A stretch of 64,000 bases of DNA, taken from Thermomonas haemolytica (GTDB lineage Bacteria; Pseudomonadota; Gammaproteobacteria; Xanthomonadales; Xanthomonadaceae). Both the position numbers and the translations under genes were made by a program. This document shows, piece after piece, positions 24,948-34,473 of this stretch (positions are counted from its first letter, which is position 1; each line of letters opens with the position of its first letter). The stretch is from the NCBI RefSeq assembly GCF_004346265.1, contig NZ_SMAP01000004.1:62001-126000 (forward strand), in the 5' to 3' direction. Under the pieces are notes generated by a model. The model was not told the DNA's origin and made no database searches. It saw nothing but the letters and a program-made list of their open reading frames with translations.

Positions 24948-27900
24948 ATGAAGCGCCATGCCTCCCCCGCCCATCGCCGCCTGTCCCGCGCGCTGACGGC
25001 CACGCGCCCGTGGTGGACGGCGCCTGCCGCCTGCCTGGCGACCCTGCTGGCGCTGCCCCTGCATGCCGCCATCGTGTTCCCCGACCAGCCGCTGACCACC
25101 GGCAACCGGGTGGCACCGAACATCCTGTTCATCCTCGACGATTCGGGGTCGATGGCTTGGGCGAACATCAACAGCCAGGACATTTCCAAGATTACCGGCC
25201 CCGGCGGTTTCAGCAGCGTGCCGGACGCCGATGGCATCTCCACCGGCACCGGCAGGACGACCGAAACCACCGGTAATGCTGCGATGTACATGCAGAATTA
25301 CGTCACCAACACGCTGTACTACAACCCGCTTACGAATTACCAGACATGGTTGCAGCCGAACGGCAACCGGATGACCGGCGGCACCAGCTTCACGTCTGTC
25401 TATAGCGATAACAACTACGTCACTTACTCGCCGGCCGGTACGACCAGTGGTGCGAAGGATCTGTCTGCCAAGACGCAGACCTTTTACGTGCCCAAAGATC
25501 CTTCAAGCACCGACATCACCTATCTGTCGAATGTCAGCAACTATTACCGCTACCAGATTCCCGCGGGCGGCAGTGATGTGGTGCGATCGGAGTATGGCGG
25601 GGTGGTGAGCAGTACATCCACTGTGTCTGGTTATCCAAAGTCCGGGCTGAGCCAGAGCAAGGGCAATTGGCTCTACTACACGGTGGTGTTGCCGTCTGAT
25701 GCCGTTTCCCTGACTGCTACTACCAATGGCGGAAGCGGGGATGTCGATCTGTACGTGCGGGCTAACAGCAGTCCTACGACCAGCAATTACAACTGCCGAT
25801 CCAACGGCGGCAGCAACAACGAGACCTGCACAATCAATCCCACCAGCAGTTCGACCTATGTGGTGGGTTTGTATGCGTATGCTGCGTTTTCAGGTGTCAC
25901 TCTCAACGTCACATACACCACTACCAACAGCTGCAGCGGCAGCACCAGCGGCAACGACTGGATCAACTGCACCTCGGCCACGCCCACCGGGCGTTCCGTG
26001 TCTGCAGAGCTGGCCAACTTCGCCACCTGGTACTCCTACTATCGCACCCGCATCAAGACCGCAAAGGGAAGCGCAGCCGAGGCCTTTGGCGGGCTGGGCA
26101 ACAAGGTGCGGGTGGGGTTTCGCACCATCTGGAACCGCAACAACCTTGATATCCCGGTGAATGACGGCAACGACGGCCGCTTCATCGACAGCGTGAGCCC
26201 CGCCACCACCAGCCGCAGCCAATGGTTCAACAGCCTGTTCAAGTCGCAAGCCAGCGGCTCCACCCCGCTGCAGAGCGCGCTGGACAGTGCCGGGCAATAC
26301 TTTATGCGCACCGACAGCAGCGGGCCGTATGGGCCGGAGTCGGGGTCTAACCAGCTCTCCTGCCGGCAGAATTTCACCATCCTGACCACCGACGGCTACT
26401 GGAACAATTCAATCGTTTCCAGCGGCAATGTGGATGGCAGCAGCGGCAGCACGGTCACCGGGCCCAAATCGCAGAGCTATACCTACAGCCCCGCCGCGCC
26501 CTACCAGGACAGCTACGGCAGCACCCTGGCCGACATCGCGATGAAGTACTGGCGGACCGACCTGCGCACCGAGAGTTACATGGGCAATGCGTCCAGCCCG
26601 AACAATAACAACGTGCCTACCAGCACCGACGACCCCGCGTTCTGGCAGCACATGGTGACCTTCACTTTGGCCATCGGATTGAAGACCACCAAGGGCTGGG
26701 CCAGCGTGGCCGAGGCCACGACGGCCCTGCTGGGCGGGGATTCCTGGCCAGATCCGGATACGGCCAATCCTGGCAATGACAATGCCAATCGCCTGGATGA
26801 CCTGCTGCATGCGGCCGTCAACGGCCACGGCGAGTTCACGCCGGCGACCAGCCCTGAAGTCTTTGCGCAAGGCCTGAACAAGGCACTGGCCACCATCACC
26901 CAGCGCACCAGTTCGTTCTCCAACGTCACCGCGAACTCCACCTCTCTCAATACCGGGGCGCAGATCTTCTCGGCCAGCTATGTCTCCGGCGTGTGGACCG
27001 GTTCCCTCAAGGCGCAGGCCGTGAGCCGTACCGGCGTGGGCGCACAGAGCTGGACGGCCACCATTCCCGCGGTGGGCGTGCGCAAGGTGTTCACCGCCAA
27101 TGGCACGCCGGGAAGTGCCGGCACCAGCGGCACCACCTTCCCGACCGCGGCGCAGACCTCCGCGCTGGACAACAGCGGGGTTGGTCCCGCCAATTACGAG
27201 GCCACCGGCGCGCAGAATGCCGCCTACATTAAGGGTGATGCCAGCCGCGAGGACCGCAACGGCGTCAGCAATCTGCGCAACCGGCCGATCACGGTGCTGG
27301 GCGATATCGTCAACTCGTCGCCCGCTTACGTGCCCGGTGGCGCGCAGGGAGATGGCACCAGTGCCGGTACGGTGTACATCGGCGCCAACGACGGCATGCT
27401 GCACGCGTTCGATGCGGCCAATGGCCAGGAGCTGTTCGCCTATGTGCCGAACATCCTGAATTTCACCAACCTCAAGCAGCTCAGCCGCGGCGATTACGAC
27501 CACAAGTTCTTCGTGGATGGCCCTATCGTGGTCAGCCCGCGCACGCTCACCCCGGGCCAGAACATCCTGGTCGGCGCGCTGGGGCGCGGCGGCAAGGGCC
27601 TGTATGCGCTGGACGTGAGCGCGCCGGGGTCGTTCGGCACCAGTAACTTCAAGTGGGAACGCAAGGACACCCCGGGCAGCAACATGGGCAACGTGGTCGG
27701 TACGCCGATCCTTGCGCAGGTGCGTAACGGTGTCGCGACGCCCGCCGTGGTGTTCGGCAACGGGCCCAACAGCACCAATGACAAGGCGGTGCTGGTGGTG
27801 ATGAACCTGAGCGACGGCAGCGTGATCCGCGAGATCCCCACCGACAACACCACCAACAATGGCCTGATGGCGCCGCTGGGCGTGTATGCGGCCGACGGCA

Positions 27901-28667
27901 AGACCCTGGTCTATGCCTATGCGGGCGACATGCAGGGCAACATCTGGAAGTTCGACCTGCGTTCCAGCACGCCCTCGGCCTGGACCGCCACCAAGATCTT
28001 CCATGCCGAAAAGACCGCCGGCAGCCCGCAGCCGATCACGGGTGGCCTGGCCTCGGCGATCGACCAGAAGACCAACAAGCGCTGGATCTTCTTTGGCACC
28101 GGCCGCTTCATGACCAACGACGATGCCAACGACAAGACGACCTATGCCCAGAGCATGTACGGCTTCATGGATGATGGCGGCTCCTACACCCGCGCCGACC
28201 TGACTGCACGCAGCATCACCGTCTCCGGCGACTACCGCTACTTCGACGACCAGGCCGCGCTGCCGTCGGCGTCCAAGGGCTGGTACGTGGACCTGCCGGG
28301 CAAGGGCGAGCGCATCGTGCAGGACGTGCAGATCGACAACAACTACATGGTGTCGGCCAGCATGATCCCCGAGGGCGATGCCTGTGACGCCTCCGGTAGC
28401 GGCTATCTCAACGCCATCGACGCCTTCACCGGCACCAGCGGCGGCAAGTCGTACTTCGATCTGGACAAGAACGGCAGCACCGATGACACCGGCGCGGGCG
28501 GCCATCCGATCGGCTCGGTCAACCTCGGCGTGGGCATGCCCACGCGCCCGGTGCTGCTGCCCGGCGTGGGCGTGGTGGACGGCAGCGCAGGTGCCGGAGC
28601 GAGCAGTTTCGGAAAGCAGATCATGACCTGGCAGCGCGTGTCCTGGCGCGAGATCCGCAACGACTGA
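24948..28667 (+). CDS. pilY1: Pilus tip adhesin PilY1 with inserted PPC domain
   Basis: PilY1 caps type IV pili, controls extension and retraction and takes part in adhesion and surface sensing. The 1239-residue protein has a signal peptide ending near residue 40 (LHAA), a von Willebrand A-like N-terminal half with the MIDAS-like LDDSGSM at residues 63-69, and a C-terminal beta-propeller half from about residue 790 (NDGMLHAFDAANGQELFAYV). Residues about 240-325 form an extra domain (GDVDLYVRANSSPTTSNYNC, TYVVGLYAYAAFSGVTL) that matches the pre-peptidase C-terminal domain of secreted proteases. DxDxNGxxDD at residues 1171-1180 looks calcium-binding. ATG at 24948; the stop overlaps a possible pilE start. 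Confidence 0.93.
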   Translation: MKRHASPAHRRLSRALTATRPWWTAPAACLATLLALPLHAAIVFPDQPLTTGNRVAPNILFILDDSGSMAWANINSQDISKITGPGGFSSVPDADGISTGTGRTTETTGNAAMYMQNYVTNTLYYNPLTNYQTWLQPNGNRMTGGTSFTSVYSDNNYVTYSPAGTTSGAKDLSAKTQTFYVPKDPSSTDITYLSNVSNYYRYQIPAGGSDVVRSEYGGVVSSTSTVSGYPKSGLSQSKGNWLYYTVVLPSDAVSLTATTNGGSGDVDLYVRANSSPTTSNYNCRSNGGSNNETCTINPTSSSTYVVGLYAYAAFSGVTLNVTYTTTNSCSGSTSGNDWINCTSATPTGRSVSAELANFATWYSYYRTRIKTAKGSAAEAFGGLGNKVRVGFRTIWNRNNLDIPVNDGNDGRFIDSVSPATTSRSQWFNSLFKSQASGSTPLQSALDSAGQYFMRTDSSGPYGPESGSNQLSCRQNFTILTTDGYWNNSIVSSGNVDGSSGSTVTGPKSQSYTYSPAAPYQDSYGSTLADIAMKYWRTDLRTESYMGNASSPNNNNVPTSTDDPAFWQHMVTFTLAIGLKTTKGWASVAEATTALLGGDSWPDPDTANPGNDNANRLDDLLHAAVNGHGEFTPATSPEVFAQGLNKALATITQRTSSFSNVTANSTSLNTGAQIFSASYVSGVWTGSLKAQAVSRTGVGAQSWTATIPAVGVRKVFTANGTPGSAGTSGTTFPTAAQTSALDNSGVGPANYEATGAQNAAYIKGDASREDRNGVSNLRNRPITVLGDIVNSSPAYVPGGAQGDGTSAGTVYIGANDGMLHAFDAANGQELFAYVPNILNFTNLKQLSRGDYDHKFFVDGPIVVSPRTLTPGQNILVGALGRGGKGLYALDVSAPGSFGTSNFKWERKDTPGSNMGNVVGTPILAQVRNGVATPAVVFGNGPNSTNDKAVLVVMNLSDGSVIREIPTDNTTNNGLMAPLGVYAADGKTLVYAYAGDMQGNIWKFDLRSSTPSAWTATKIFHAEKTAGSPQPITGGLASAIDQKTNKRWIFFGTGRFMTNDDANDKTTYAQSMYGFMDDGGSYTRADLTARSITVSGDYRYFDDQAALPSASKGWYVDLPGKGERIVQDVQIDNNYMVSASMIPEGDACDASGSGYLNAIDAFTGTSGGKSYFDLDKNGSTDDTGAGGHPIGSVNLGVGMPTRPVLLPGVGVVDGSAGAGASSFGKQIMTWQRVSWREIRND

Positions 28668-28687
28668 TGACGACCAAGGAGCGTTCC

Positions 28688-29092
28688 ATGCGTGTCACGC
28701 AAGCATCCCGCGCTGCAGGCTTCAGCCTGATCGAGTTGATGGTGGTGGTGGCGATCGTGGGCATCCTCGCCTCGATCGCCCTGCCGTCCTACAACGAGCA
28801 CCAGCGCAAGACCCGCCGTGCCGCCGGCGAGGCCTGCCTGGTGGCGGTGTCGCAGCGCCTGGAGCGGGTGTACACCACCGATCTCAGCTATGCCGGGGCC
28901 CCCGCGATCGGCACCCTGACCCAGGCCTGCGAGCCGGACACTCTGGGGTTCTACAACTTCTCGGTCGCGACCGGCGCCAAGACCTACACCATTTCCGCCG
29001 CGCCCACCGGCAAGCAGGCTGGCGACTCCTGCGGCACCCTGAGCCTGAACCAGGCCGGGGTGAAATCCCCCTCCACCTCCGGCTGCTGGTAA
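28688..29092 (+). CDS. pilE: Type IV minor pilin PilE
   Basis: A 134-residue pilin with an 11-residue leader (MRVTQASRAAG) and the signal anchor FSLIELMVVVAIVGILASIA, with glutamate 5 intact. The C-terminal domain ends with a cysteine-bounded region (CGTLSLNQAGVKSPSTSGCW), the disulfide loop of the pilin fold. It completes the set fimT-pilV-pilW-pilX-pilY1-pilE. I chose the ATG at 28688 because AAGGAG at 28676-28681 is ideally spaced; an ATG at 28667 overlaps the pilY1 stop but lacks a ribosome site. Confidence 0.92.
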   Translation: MRVTQASRAAGFSLIELMVVVAIVGILASIALPSYNEHQRKTRRAAGEACLVAVSQRLERVYTTDLSYAGAPAIGTLTQACEPDTLGFYNFSVATGAKTYTISAAPTGKQAGDSCGTLSLNQAGVKSPSTSGCW

Positions 29093-29122
29093 GCCGCCGC
29101 ATGCGACCCCGATGCGTTGACC

Positions 29123-29150
29123 GAAGCCCGCCGCAAGGCGGGCTTCTTTC
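29123..29150 (+). terminator. Intrinsic terminator of the pilus operon
   Basis: GAAGCCCGCC, a GCAA tetraloop and GGCGGGCTTC form a perfect 10-bp stem followed by TTTC, 30 bases past the pilE stop. Confidence 0.88.
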
Positions 29151-29330
29151 TCGTGAAAATCCTCGCGCGAGGCCTGCAACCAAGCTCGGCGGTGCGTTAT
29201 GGTGCGAAGGCGCGCACCTCCCGGGGAAGGGGCGGGCGCGATAGAAGGGTTTCAGGACGATTCCACGGCGGTGACCGGCGGGGATGCCGGTGACCGTTTC
29301 CATCCACATGATCATCGGGAGGGGTCGATC

Positions 29331-31964
29331 ATGCAGTACATCCGTTTGCAGCCCAAGGGCGTGGCCGTCGCGGTGGCGGCCGCATTGATGCTCACCGGCG
29401 TGGTGCCGGCGGCGGCACAGGACGCCGGGACGAAGCCTGACGTGAAGGCCGATACGAAGCCCGGCCAGACGCCGGAGCCCAAGACGCTGGATACCCTGGT
29501 GGTGACCGCGCAGAAGCGCGAGGAACTGCTGCAGGACGTGCCGGTGACGGTGACCGCGCTGTCGCAGCAGACCTTGCAGGATACCGGCGTGCGCGACATC
29601 AAGGACCTGCAGGTGCTGGTGCCCGGCCTGACCGTCACCAGCACCCAGAGCGAGGCGATCACCACCGCGCGCCTGCGCGGCATCGGCACGGTGGGCGACA
29701 ACATCGGGCTGGAGTCCTCGGTGGGCGTGGTGATCGACGGCGTGTACCGCCCGCGCAATTCGGTCGGTTTCGGCGACCTCGGCGAACTCGAGCGGATCGA
29801 GGTGTTGAAGGGCCCGCAGGGCACGCTGTTCGGCAAGAACACCTCGGCTGGCGTGATCAACGTCATCACCCGCAAGCCGGATTTCGAACTGGCCGGCGGC
29901 GGCGAGTTGACCATGGGCGACTACAACGCGCGTGGCGGCTCGGCCTGGTTCAACACGCCGCTCGGCGACACCGCCGCGTTGCGCCTGTATGCCGCGCGTC
30001 GCGAGCGCGACGGCTGGATGAAGGTGGTGACCGGCGCCGGCCCGCGCACCCGCGACCGCGATTACGACCAGAACTTCGACACCTTCCGCGCCAAGCTGCT
30101 GTGGCAGGCCAGCGACCGCCTGGAGGTGCTGCTGTCGGCGGATGCCACCCATCGCAACGAGAACTGCTGTACCGCCGTGCAACTGGTCAGCGGCAGCAGC
30201 GCGCCGCTGATCAATGCGCTGGGCGGCGGCAATGCCATCGCGATCCCCGCCAATCCGTGGGCGCGGGTGGCCTACAGCAACCGCGACACCACCCAGAAGA
30301 TCAACGACCGCGGCGTACAGGCCGAGCTGACCTACAGCATGGATGCGCTGGGCGGCGCCACCCTGACCTCGATCACCGCCAGCCGCGACTGGGATGCGGT
30401 GAACGGCCGCGATTTCGATTTCAGCGCGGCCGACCTGATCTATATGAACCCGCAGAAGGACGAGTCCTACAGCCAGTTCAAGACCTTCAGCCAGGAGCTG
30501 CGGCTGGCCGGCAGCAGCGAGCGGTTCGACTGGCTGCTGGGCGCGTTCTACAGCGACGAGACCATCCACCGCACCGAAAGCTACCGGATCGGCGCGGCCT
30601 ACGAGCCGTATCTGTCGATCGGCCTGCTCTCGCTGATCAACCCGCCCTCGGCCAGCCTGCCGAACGCGGCCACCTTCCTGGCCGATGCCACCGGGCGTCC
30701 CTATGGCACGGTATTCGCCGGGCTGGGCGCGCTCGACCACTACCGCCAGACCGCGCGCAGCAGCGCGCTGTTCAGCAACAACACCTGGCATGCGGCAGAG
30801 GGGCTGGAGATCACCCTGGGCCTGCGCTACACCCGCGAGACCAAGCACCTGCTGTCGGCGTACGCCAACCCCAACGGCAGCCCGGGCTGCGCCTCGTATT
30901 TCGACGCCAACGGCAACGTCAGCGCGGCGGCGATCGGGCGCATCGCCACCGCGTTGACCGCGCGCGGGGTGCCGTTCGCGCTGCTGCCGGCGGCCACCCA
31001 GCAGGCCATCATCGGCAACGTGGTGGCCTACAGCTGCCTGCCCTGGGCCAACGTGGGGCACGCTGGCCGCAGCACCGACCAGTCGCTGGCCGAGAATGCG
31101 TGGTCGGGCACGCTGAAGGCCGCCTACCGCTGGAACCCGCACGTGATGACCTATCTCTCGTTCGCGCGCGGCTACAAGGCCGGTGGCTTCAACCTCGACC
31201 GCGTGCAGTCCAGCAACGGCCTGTCCAGCGGCGGCCCGGGGATCGTCCCGGTCAACGACACCGCGTTCCCGGGTGAGTTCGTGAACAGCTGGGAGCTGGG
31301 CGCCAAGACCACCTGGGCCGGTGGCAACCTGCTGCTCAACGCCGCGCTGTTCCACCAGAGCTACAGCGACTTCCAGCTCAACAGCTTCCTCGGCACCAGC
31401 TTCGTGGTGCGCTCGATCCCGCGGGTGATCTCCAAGGGCCTGGACGCCGAACTGCTGTGGCAGCCGAAAGCCGTGCGCGGCCTGATGCTGCAGGCCGGGG
31501 CGATGTGGGCCGATACCCGCTACGGCAAGGATATTCCGGGGGCGGATTTCGTCTATCCCGGCGCCCTGTACAAGCTGCCCGGCGCGCGCATGAGCTTCGC
31601 GCCGCGGTTCTCCGGCTCGCTGTCGGCGACCTACGAATGGGACGTGGGCAGCCGCCTGCAGGGGCGTTTCACCATCGGCGGCAAGTACATGTCGAGCTAC
31701 AACACCGGCTCCGACCTCGACGCCGAGAAGCTCCAGAAGGGCTACGCGCTGGTGAACGCGCGCATCGGCATCGGCCGCCGCGACCAGCGCTGGCAGGTGG
31801 AGCTGTGGGCCACCAACCTGTTCAACCAGGACTACGTGCAGGTGGGGTTCGACGGGCCGCTGCAGGCGCTGGGCACGCCCGAGCCGGGCAACCCGCGCAA
31901 TACCTACGATGCGTTCCTGGGCGCGCCGCGCATGGTCGGGGCCACCCTGCGGCTGCGCTTCTGA
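29331..31964 (+). CDS. TonB-dependent receptor
   Basis: An 877-residue receptor. A signal peptide ends near AAAQDAG (residue 30); the TonB box region is LDTLVVTAQKREELLQDVP. The plug shows VTVTALSQQTLQDTGVRDIK, VVIDGVYRPRNSVGFGDL, ERIEVLKGPQGTLFGKNTSA and GVINVITRKP, and the barrel ends MVGATLRLRF, a good outer-membrane terminus. This sequence style (QKREE, LKGPQGTLFGKN) is that of receptors found widely in xanthomonads and sphingomonads; the ligand is unknown. GGGAGGGG precedes the ATG. No nearby gene suggests a substrate. Confidence 0.9.
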   Translation: MQYIRLQPKGVAVAVAAALMLTGVVPAAAQDAGTKPDVKADTKPGQTPEPKTLDTLVVTAQKREELLQDVPVTVTALSQQTLQDTGVRDIKDLQVLVPGLTVTSTQSEAITTARLRGIGTVGDNIGLESSVGVVIDGVYRPRNSVGFGDLGELERIEVLKGPQGTLFGKNTSAGVINVITRKPDFELAGGGELTMGDYNARGGSAWFNTPLGDTAALRLYAARRERDGWMKVVTGAGPRTRDRDYDQNFDTFRAKLLWQASDRLEVLLSADATHRNENCCTAVQLVSGSSAPLINALGGGNAIAIPANPWARVAYSNRDTTQKINDRGVQAELTYSMDALGGATLTSITASRDWDAVNGRDFDFSAADLIYMNPQKDESYSQFKTFSQELRLAGSSERFDWLLGAFYSDETIHRTESYRIGAAYEPYLSIGLLSLINPPSASLPNAATFLADATGRPYGTVFAGLGALDHYRQTARSSALFSNNTWHAAEGLEITLGLRYTRETKHLLSAYANPNGSPGCASYFDANGNVSAAAIGRIATALTARGVPFALLPAATQQAIIGNVVAYSCLPWANVGHAGRSTDQSLAENAWSGTLKAAYRWNPHVMTYLSFARGYKAGGFNLDRVQSSNGLSSGGPGIVPVNDTAFPGEFVNSWELGAKTTWAGGNLLLNAALFHQSYSDFQLNSFLGTSFVVRSIPRVISKGLDAELLWQPKAVRGLMLQAGAMWADTRYGKDIPGADFVYPGALYKLPGARMSFAPRFSGSLSATYEWDVGSRLQGRFTIGGKYMSSYNTGSDLDAEKLQKGYALVNARIGIGRRDQRWQVELWATNLFNQDYVQVGFDGPLQALGTPEPGNPRNTYDAFLGAPRMVGATLRLRF

Positions 31965-31986
31965 AGGCAGCCCTCCCGGAGTCGCC

Positions 31987-32018
31987 AACCGGCCCGCATC
32001 TGCGGGCCGGTTCCGTTT
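31987..32018 (+). terminator. Intrinsic terminator of the receptor
   Basis: AACCGGCCCGC, loop ATCT, GCGGGCCGGTT: a perfect 11-bp stem followed by CCGTTTTG, 22 bases after the stop codon. Confidence 0.8.
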
Positions 32019-32067
32019 TGCGCCCGCATGCGCTACAACGCCCGCACCCCTCCCGCAGGCCGCGCGC

Positions 32068-32565
32068 ATGATCGCCCCCGACGACCACGACCTCGACGCG
32101 CTGGCGCGCGCCACCGGGCAACGCCTGCTGGCGGCCCGTCAGATGCTGGTCACCGCCGAAAGCTGCACCGGCGGCTGGATCGCCAAGTGCATGACCGATA
32201 TCCCCGGCTCCTCGGCCTGGTTCGACTGCGGCATGGTGGCCTACAGCTACGAGGCCAAGCAGGCCCTGCTGGGCGTGCGCCCGCAGACCCTGGAGCAGTT
32301 CGGCGCGGTCAGCCGCGAAACCGTGGTGGAAATGGTGTCCGGCGCGCTGGTGCACTCCGGCGCCACGCTCGCGGTGGCCGTCACCGGCATCGCCGGCCCC
32401 GGCGGCGGCAGCGCCGACAAGCCGGTCGGCTCGGTCTGGATCGGCTGGAAGCGCCGCGGCGGCTATGCCCGCGCCGAGCTGTTCCGCTTCGAAGGCAATC
32501 GCGACGCGGTGCGCCGGCAGACCGTGGCGGCGGCGCTGCGTGGCCTGGAGCGACAGCTGGGTTGA
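32068..32565 (+). CDS. pncC: CinA-family nicotinamide-nucleotide amidohydrolase
   Basis: A 165-residue stand-alone CinA C-terminal domain, the form that hydrolyses nicotinamide mononucleotide to nicotinate mononucleotide in NAD recycling (PncC). Motifs: VTAESCTGGWIAKCMTDIPG, SWAY..YSYEAKQALLGV, and GIAGPGGGSADKPVGSVWIG. Stand-alone CinA genes are often next to recA in proteobacteria, and here lexA-recA follow directly. Its stop lies 55 bases before lexA, and the intervening stretch carries the lexA promoter, so it need not be co-transcribed. Confidence 0.88.
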   Translation: MIAPDDHDLDALARATGQRLLAARQMLVTAESCTGGWIAKCMTDIPGSSAWFDCGMVAYSYEAKQALLGVRPQTLEQFGAVSRETVVEMVSGALVHSGATLAVAVTGIAGPGGGSADKPVGSVWIGWKRRGGYARAELFRFEGNRDAVRRQTVAAALRGLERQLG

Positions 32566-32583
32566 GCGCGGCGGGCGGGGCGG

Positions 32584-32620
32584 TTGACGGGGAAAATCGT
32601 TAGTAGTATTACTACTAACC
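32584..32620 (+). promoter_or_regulatory. lexA promoter with LexA box abutting the start codon
   Basis: TTAGTAGTATTACTACTAA at 32600-32618 is a perfect palindrome around one central base and matches the xanthomonad LexA binding site. TTGACG (32584-32589) is a -35 with TATTAC (32607-32612) 17 bases on as a -10 inside the box. Only two bases separate the box from the ATG, so LexA would block both polymerase and the start site. No ribosome binding site is present. Confidence 0.9.
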
Positions 32621-33256
32621 ATGAGCCTGACCGACACCCAGCGCGCCATCCACGCCTTCATCGCCGACCGCATCGAAGCCGACGGCTTCGCTCCCTCGCA
32701 GGCGGAAATCGCCCGCGCCTTCGGCTTCAAGGGCGTGCGCGCCGCCCAGTACCACCTGGAGGCGCTGGAGGCCGCCGGGATCGTCGAGCGCAGCCCCGGC
32801 CGCGCGCGCAGCCTGCGCCTGCTGCAGCTGCCCGAGGGGCCGCGCCAGCTGGAGCTGGCCGCCAACGACGCGGCGCTGCACCTGCCGGTGCTGGGGCAGG
32901 TCGCCGCCGGCGTACCGATCGGTGCCGACATCGGCAGCGACCAGATGCTCCTGCTCGACCGCGCCCTGTTCTCGCCGCGTCCGGATTACCTGCTCAAGGT
33001 CAAGGGCGATTCCATGCGCGACGAGGGCATCTTCGACGGCGACCTGATCGGCGTGCACCGCACGTCCGAGGCGCGCAACGGGCAGGTGGTGATCGCCCGC
33101 ATCGACGACGAGATCACCGTGAAGCTGCTGAAGCTGGGGCAGGGCAAGATCCGCCTGCTACCGCGCAACCCGGACTACGCCCCCATCGAGGTGAAACCGG
33201 GCCAGGACTTCGCCATCGAGGGCCTGTACTGCGGCCTGGTGCGCCCGAATGCGTGA
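32621..33256 (+). CDS. lexA: SOS repressor LexA
   Basis: LexA represses SOS genes and cleaves itself when RecA forms filaments on single-stranded DNA. The 211-residue protein has the N-terminal winged helix (residues 1-65, with PSQAEIARAFGFKG as recognition helix), the cleavage site A96-G97 in VAAGVP, and the catalytic pair S131 (KGDSMRDEG) and K168 (ITVKLLK). All residues for autocleavage are intact. It lies 182 bases before recA, which has no visible LexA box, so recA is probably regulated separately. Confidence 0.97.
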   Translation: MSLTDTQRAIHAFIADRIEADGFAPSQAEIARAFGFKGVRAAQYHLEALEAAGIVERSPGRARSLRLLQLPEGPRQLELAANDAALHLPVLGQVAAGVPIGADIGSDQMLLLDRALFSPRPDYLLKVKGDSMRDEGIFDGDLIGVHRTSEARNGQVVIARIDDEITVKLLKLGQGKIRLLPRNPDYAPIEVKPGQDFAIEGLYCGLVRPNA

Positions 33257-33438
33257 TCCGGCAGCCGTTCCGGTGCGTACGCACGGGGAATCCCGAGCCG
33301 CGGCCCGGGCCTTTCCCGATGCTCCGCGCCAGGCGCGCCATGTCAATGTCCCGATCGCGTCTCCGCGTCGCAGCCCGTGCGACGCAGCCCGCCTAAGCTG
33401 ACCCCATTCCAGAGATCACAGACTTGAGGAGCACCACG

Positions 33439-34473
33439 ATGGACGAGAACAAGAAGCGCGCGCTTGCGGCGGCCCTGGGCCAGATCGAGCGCCAGTTCGG
33501 CAAGGGCTCGGTGATGCGCATGGGCGACCGCACGGTGGAGGCGGTGGAGACCATCGGCACCGGCTCTCTCATGCTGGACATCGCCCTCGGCATCGGCGGC
33601 CTGCCCAAGGGCCGGGTGGTGGAGATCTACGGGCCCGAGTCCTCGGGCAAGACCACGCTGACCCTGCAGGCCATCGCCCAGTGCCAGAAGGCGGGCGGCA
33701 CCTGCGCCTTCATCGATGCCGAGCATGCGCTGGATCCGGTCTACGCGCAGAAGCTGGGCGTGAACCTGGACGACCTGCTGCTGTCGCAGCCCGACACCGG
33801 CGAGCAGGCGCTGGAGATCGCGGACATGCTGGTGCGCTCCAATGCCATCGACATGGTGGTGGTGGACTCGGTGGCCGCGCTCACCCCCAAGGCCGAGATC
33901 GAGGGCGAGATGGGCGACCAGCTGCCCGGCCTGCAGGCGCGCCTGATGAGCCAGGCCCTGCGCAAGCTGACCGGCAACATCAAGCGCAGCAACTGCCTGG
34001 TGATCTTCATCAACCAGCTGCGCATGAAGATCGGCGTGATGATGCCGGGCCAGAGCCCGGAGACCACCACCGGCGGCAACGCGCTGAAGTTCTACGCGTC
34101 GGTGCGCCTGGACATCCGCCGCATCGGCAGCATCAAGAAGGGCGACGAGATCATCGGCAACCAGACCCGCATCAAGGTGGTCAAGAACAAGCTGGCGCCC
34201 CCGTTCAAACAGGTCGTCACCGAGATCCTGTACGGCGAGGGCATCAGCCGCGAGGGCGAGCTGATCGACATGGGCGTGGACGCCAAGCTGGTCGAGAAAT
34301 CCGGCGCCTGGTACAGCTACGACGGCGAGCGCATCGGGCAGGGCAAGGAGAACGCCCGCCAGTACCTCAAGGAAAACCCGGCCGCGGCGCAGAAGCTGGA
34401 AGCCGCGCTGCGCGAGAAGTTCGTGCCCGAGGACGCCGCGCGCGAGGAAGACGACGCCGGCGACGAAGAGTGA
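33439..34473 (+). CDS. recA: Recombinase RecA
   Basis: RecA forms filaments on single-stranded DNA, drives strand exchange and triggers LexA cleavage. The 344-residue protein has Walker [10 protein letters not shown], the MAW-like [12 protein letters not shown], loop L1 and L2 regions ([20 protein letters not shown] and [13 protein letters not shown]) and the acidic tail [20 protein letters not shown] at 33426-33431 precedes the ATG at 33439, which is chosen over an in-frame TTG. The recX GTG start overlaps its stop by four bases. Confidence 0.98.
   Translation: MDENKKRALAAALGQIERQFGKGSVMRMGDRTVEAVETIGTGSLMLDIALGIGGLPKGRVVEIYGPESSGKTTLTLQAIAQCQKAGGTCAFIDAEHALDPVYAQKLGVNLDDLLLSQPDTGEQALEIADMLVRSNAIDMVVVDSVAALTPKAEIEGEMGDQLPGLQARLMSQALRKLTGNIKRSNCLVIFINQLRMKIGVMMPGQSPETTTGGNALKFYASVRLDIRRIGSIKKGDEIIGNQTRIKVVKNKLAPPFKQVVTEILYGEGISREGELIDMGVDAKLVEKSGAWYSYDGERIGQGKENARQYLKENPAAAQKLEAALREKFVPEDAAREEDDAGDEE

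Noticed and set aside
33257-33438. A LexA box before recA
   Set aside because: I read the whole interval and found no TTAGTAGTA-like palindrome. Only lexA has the box.
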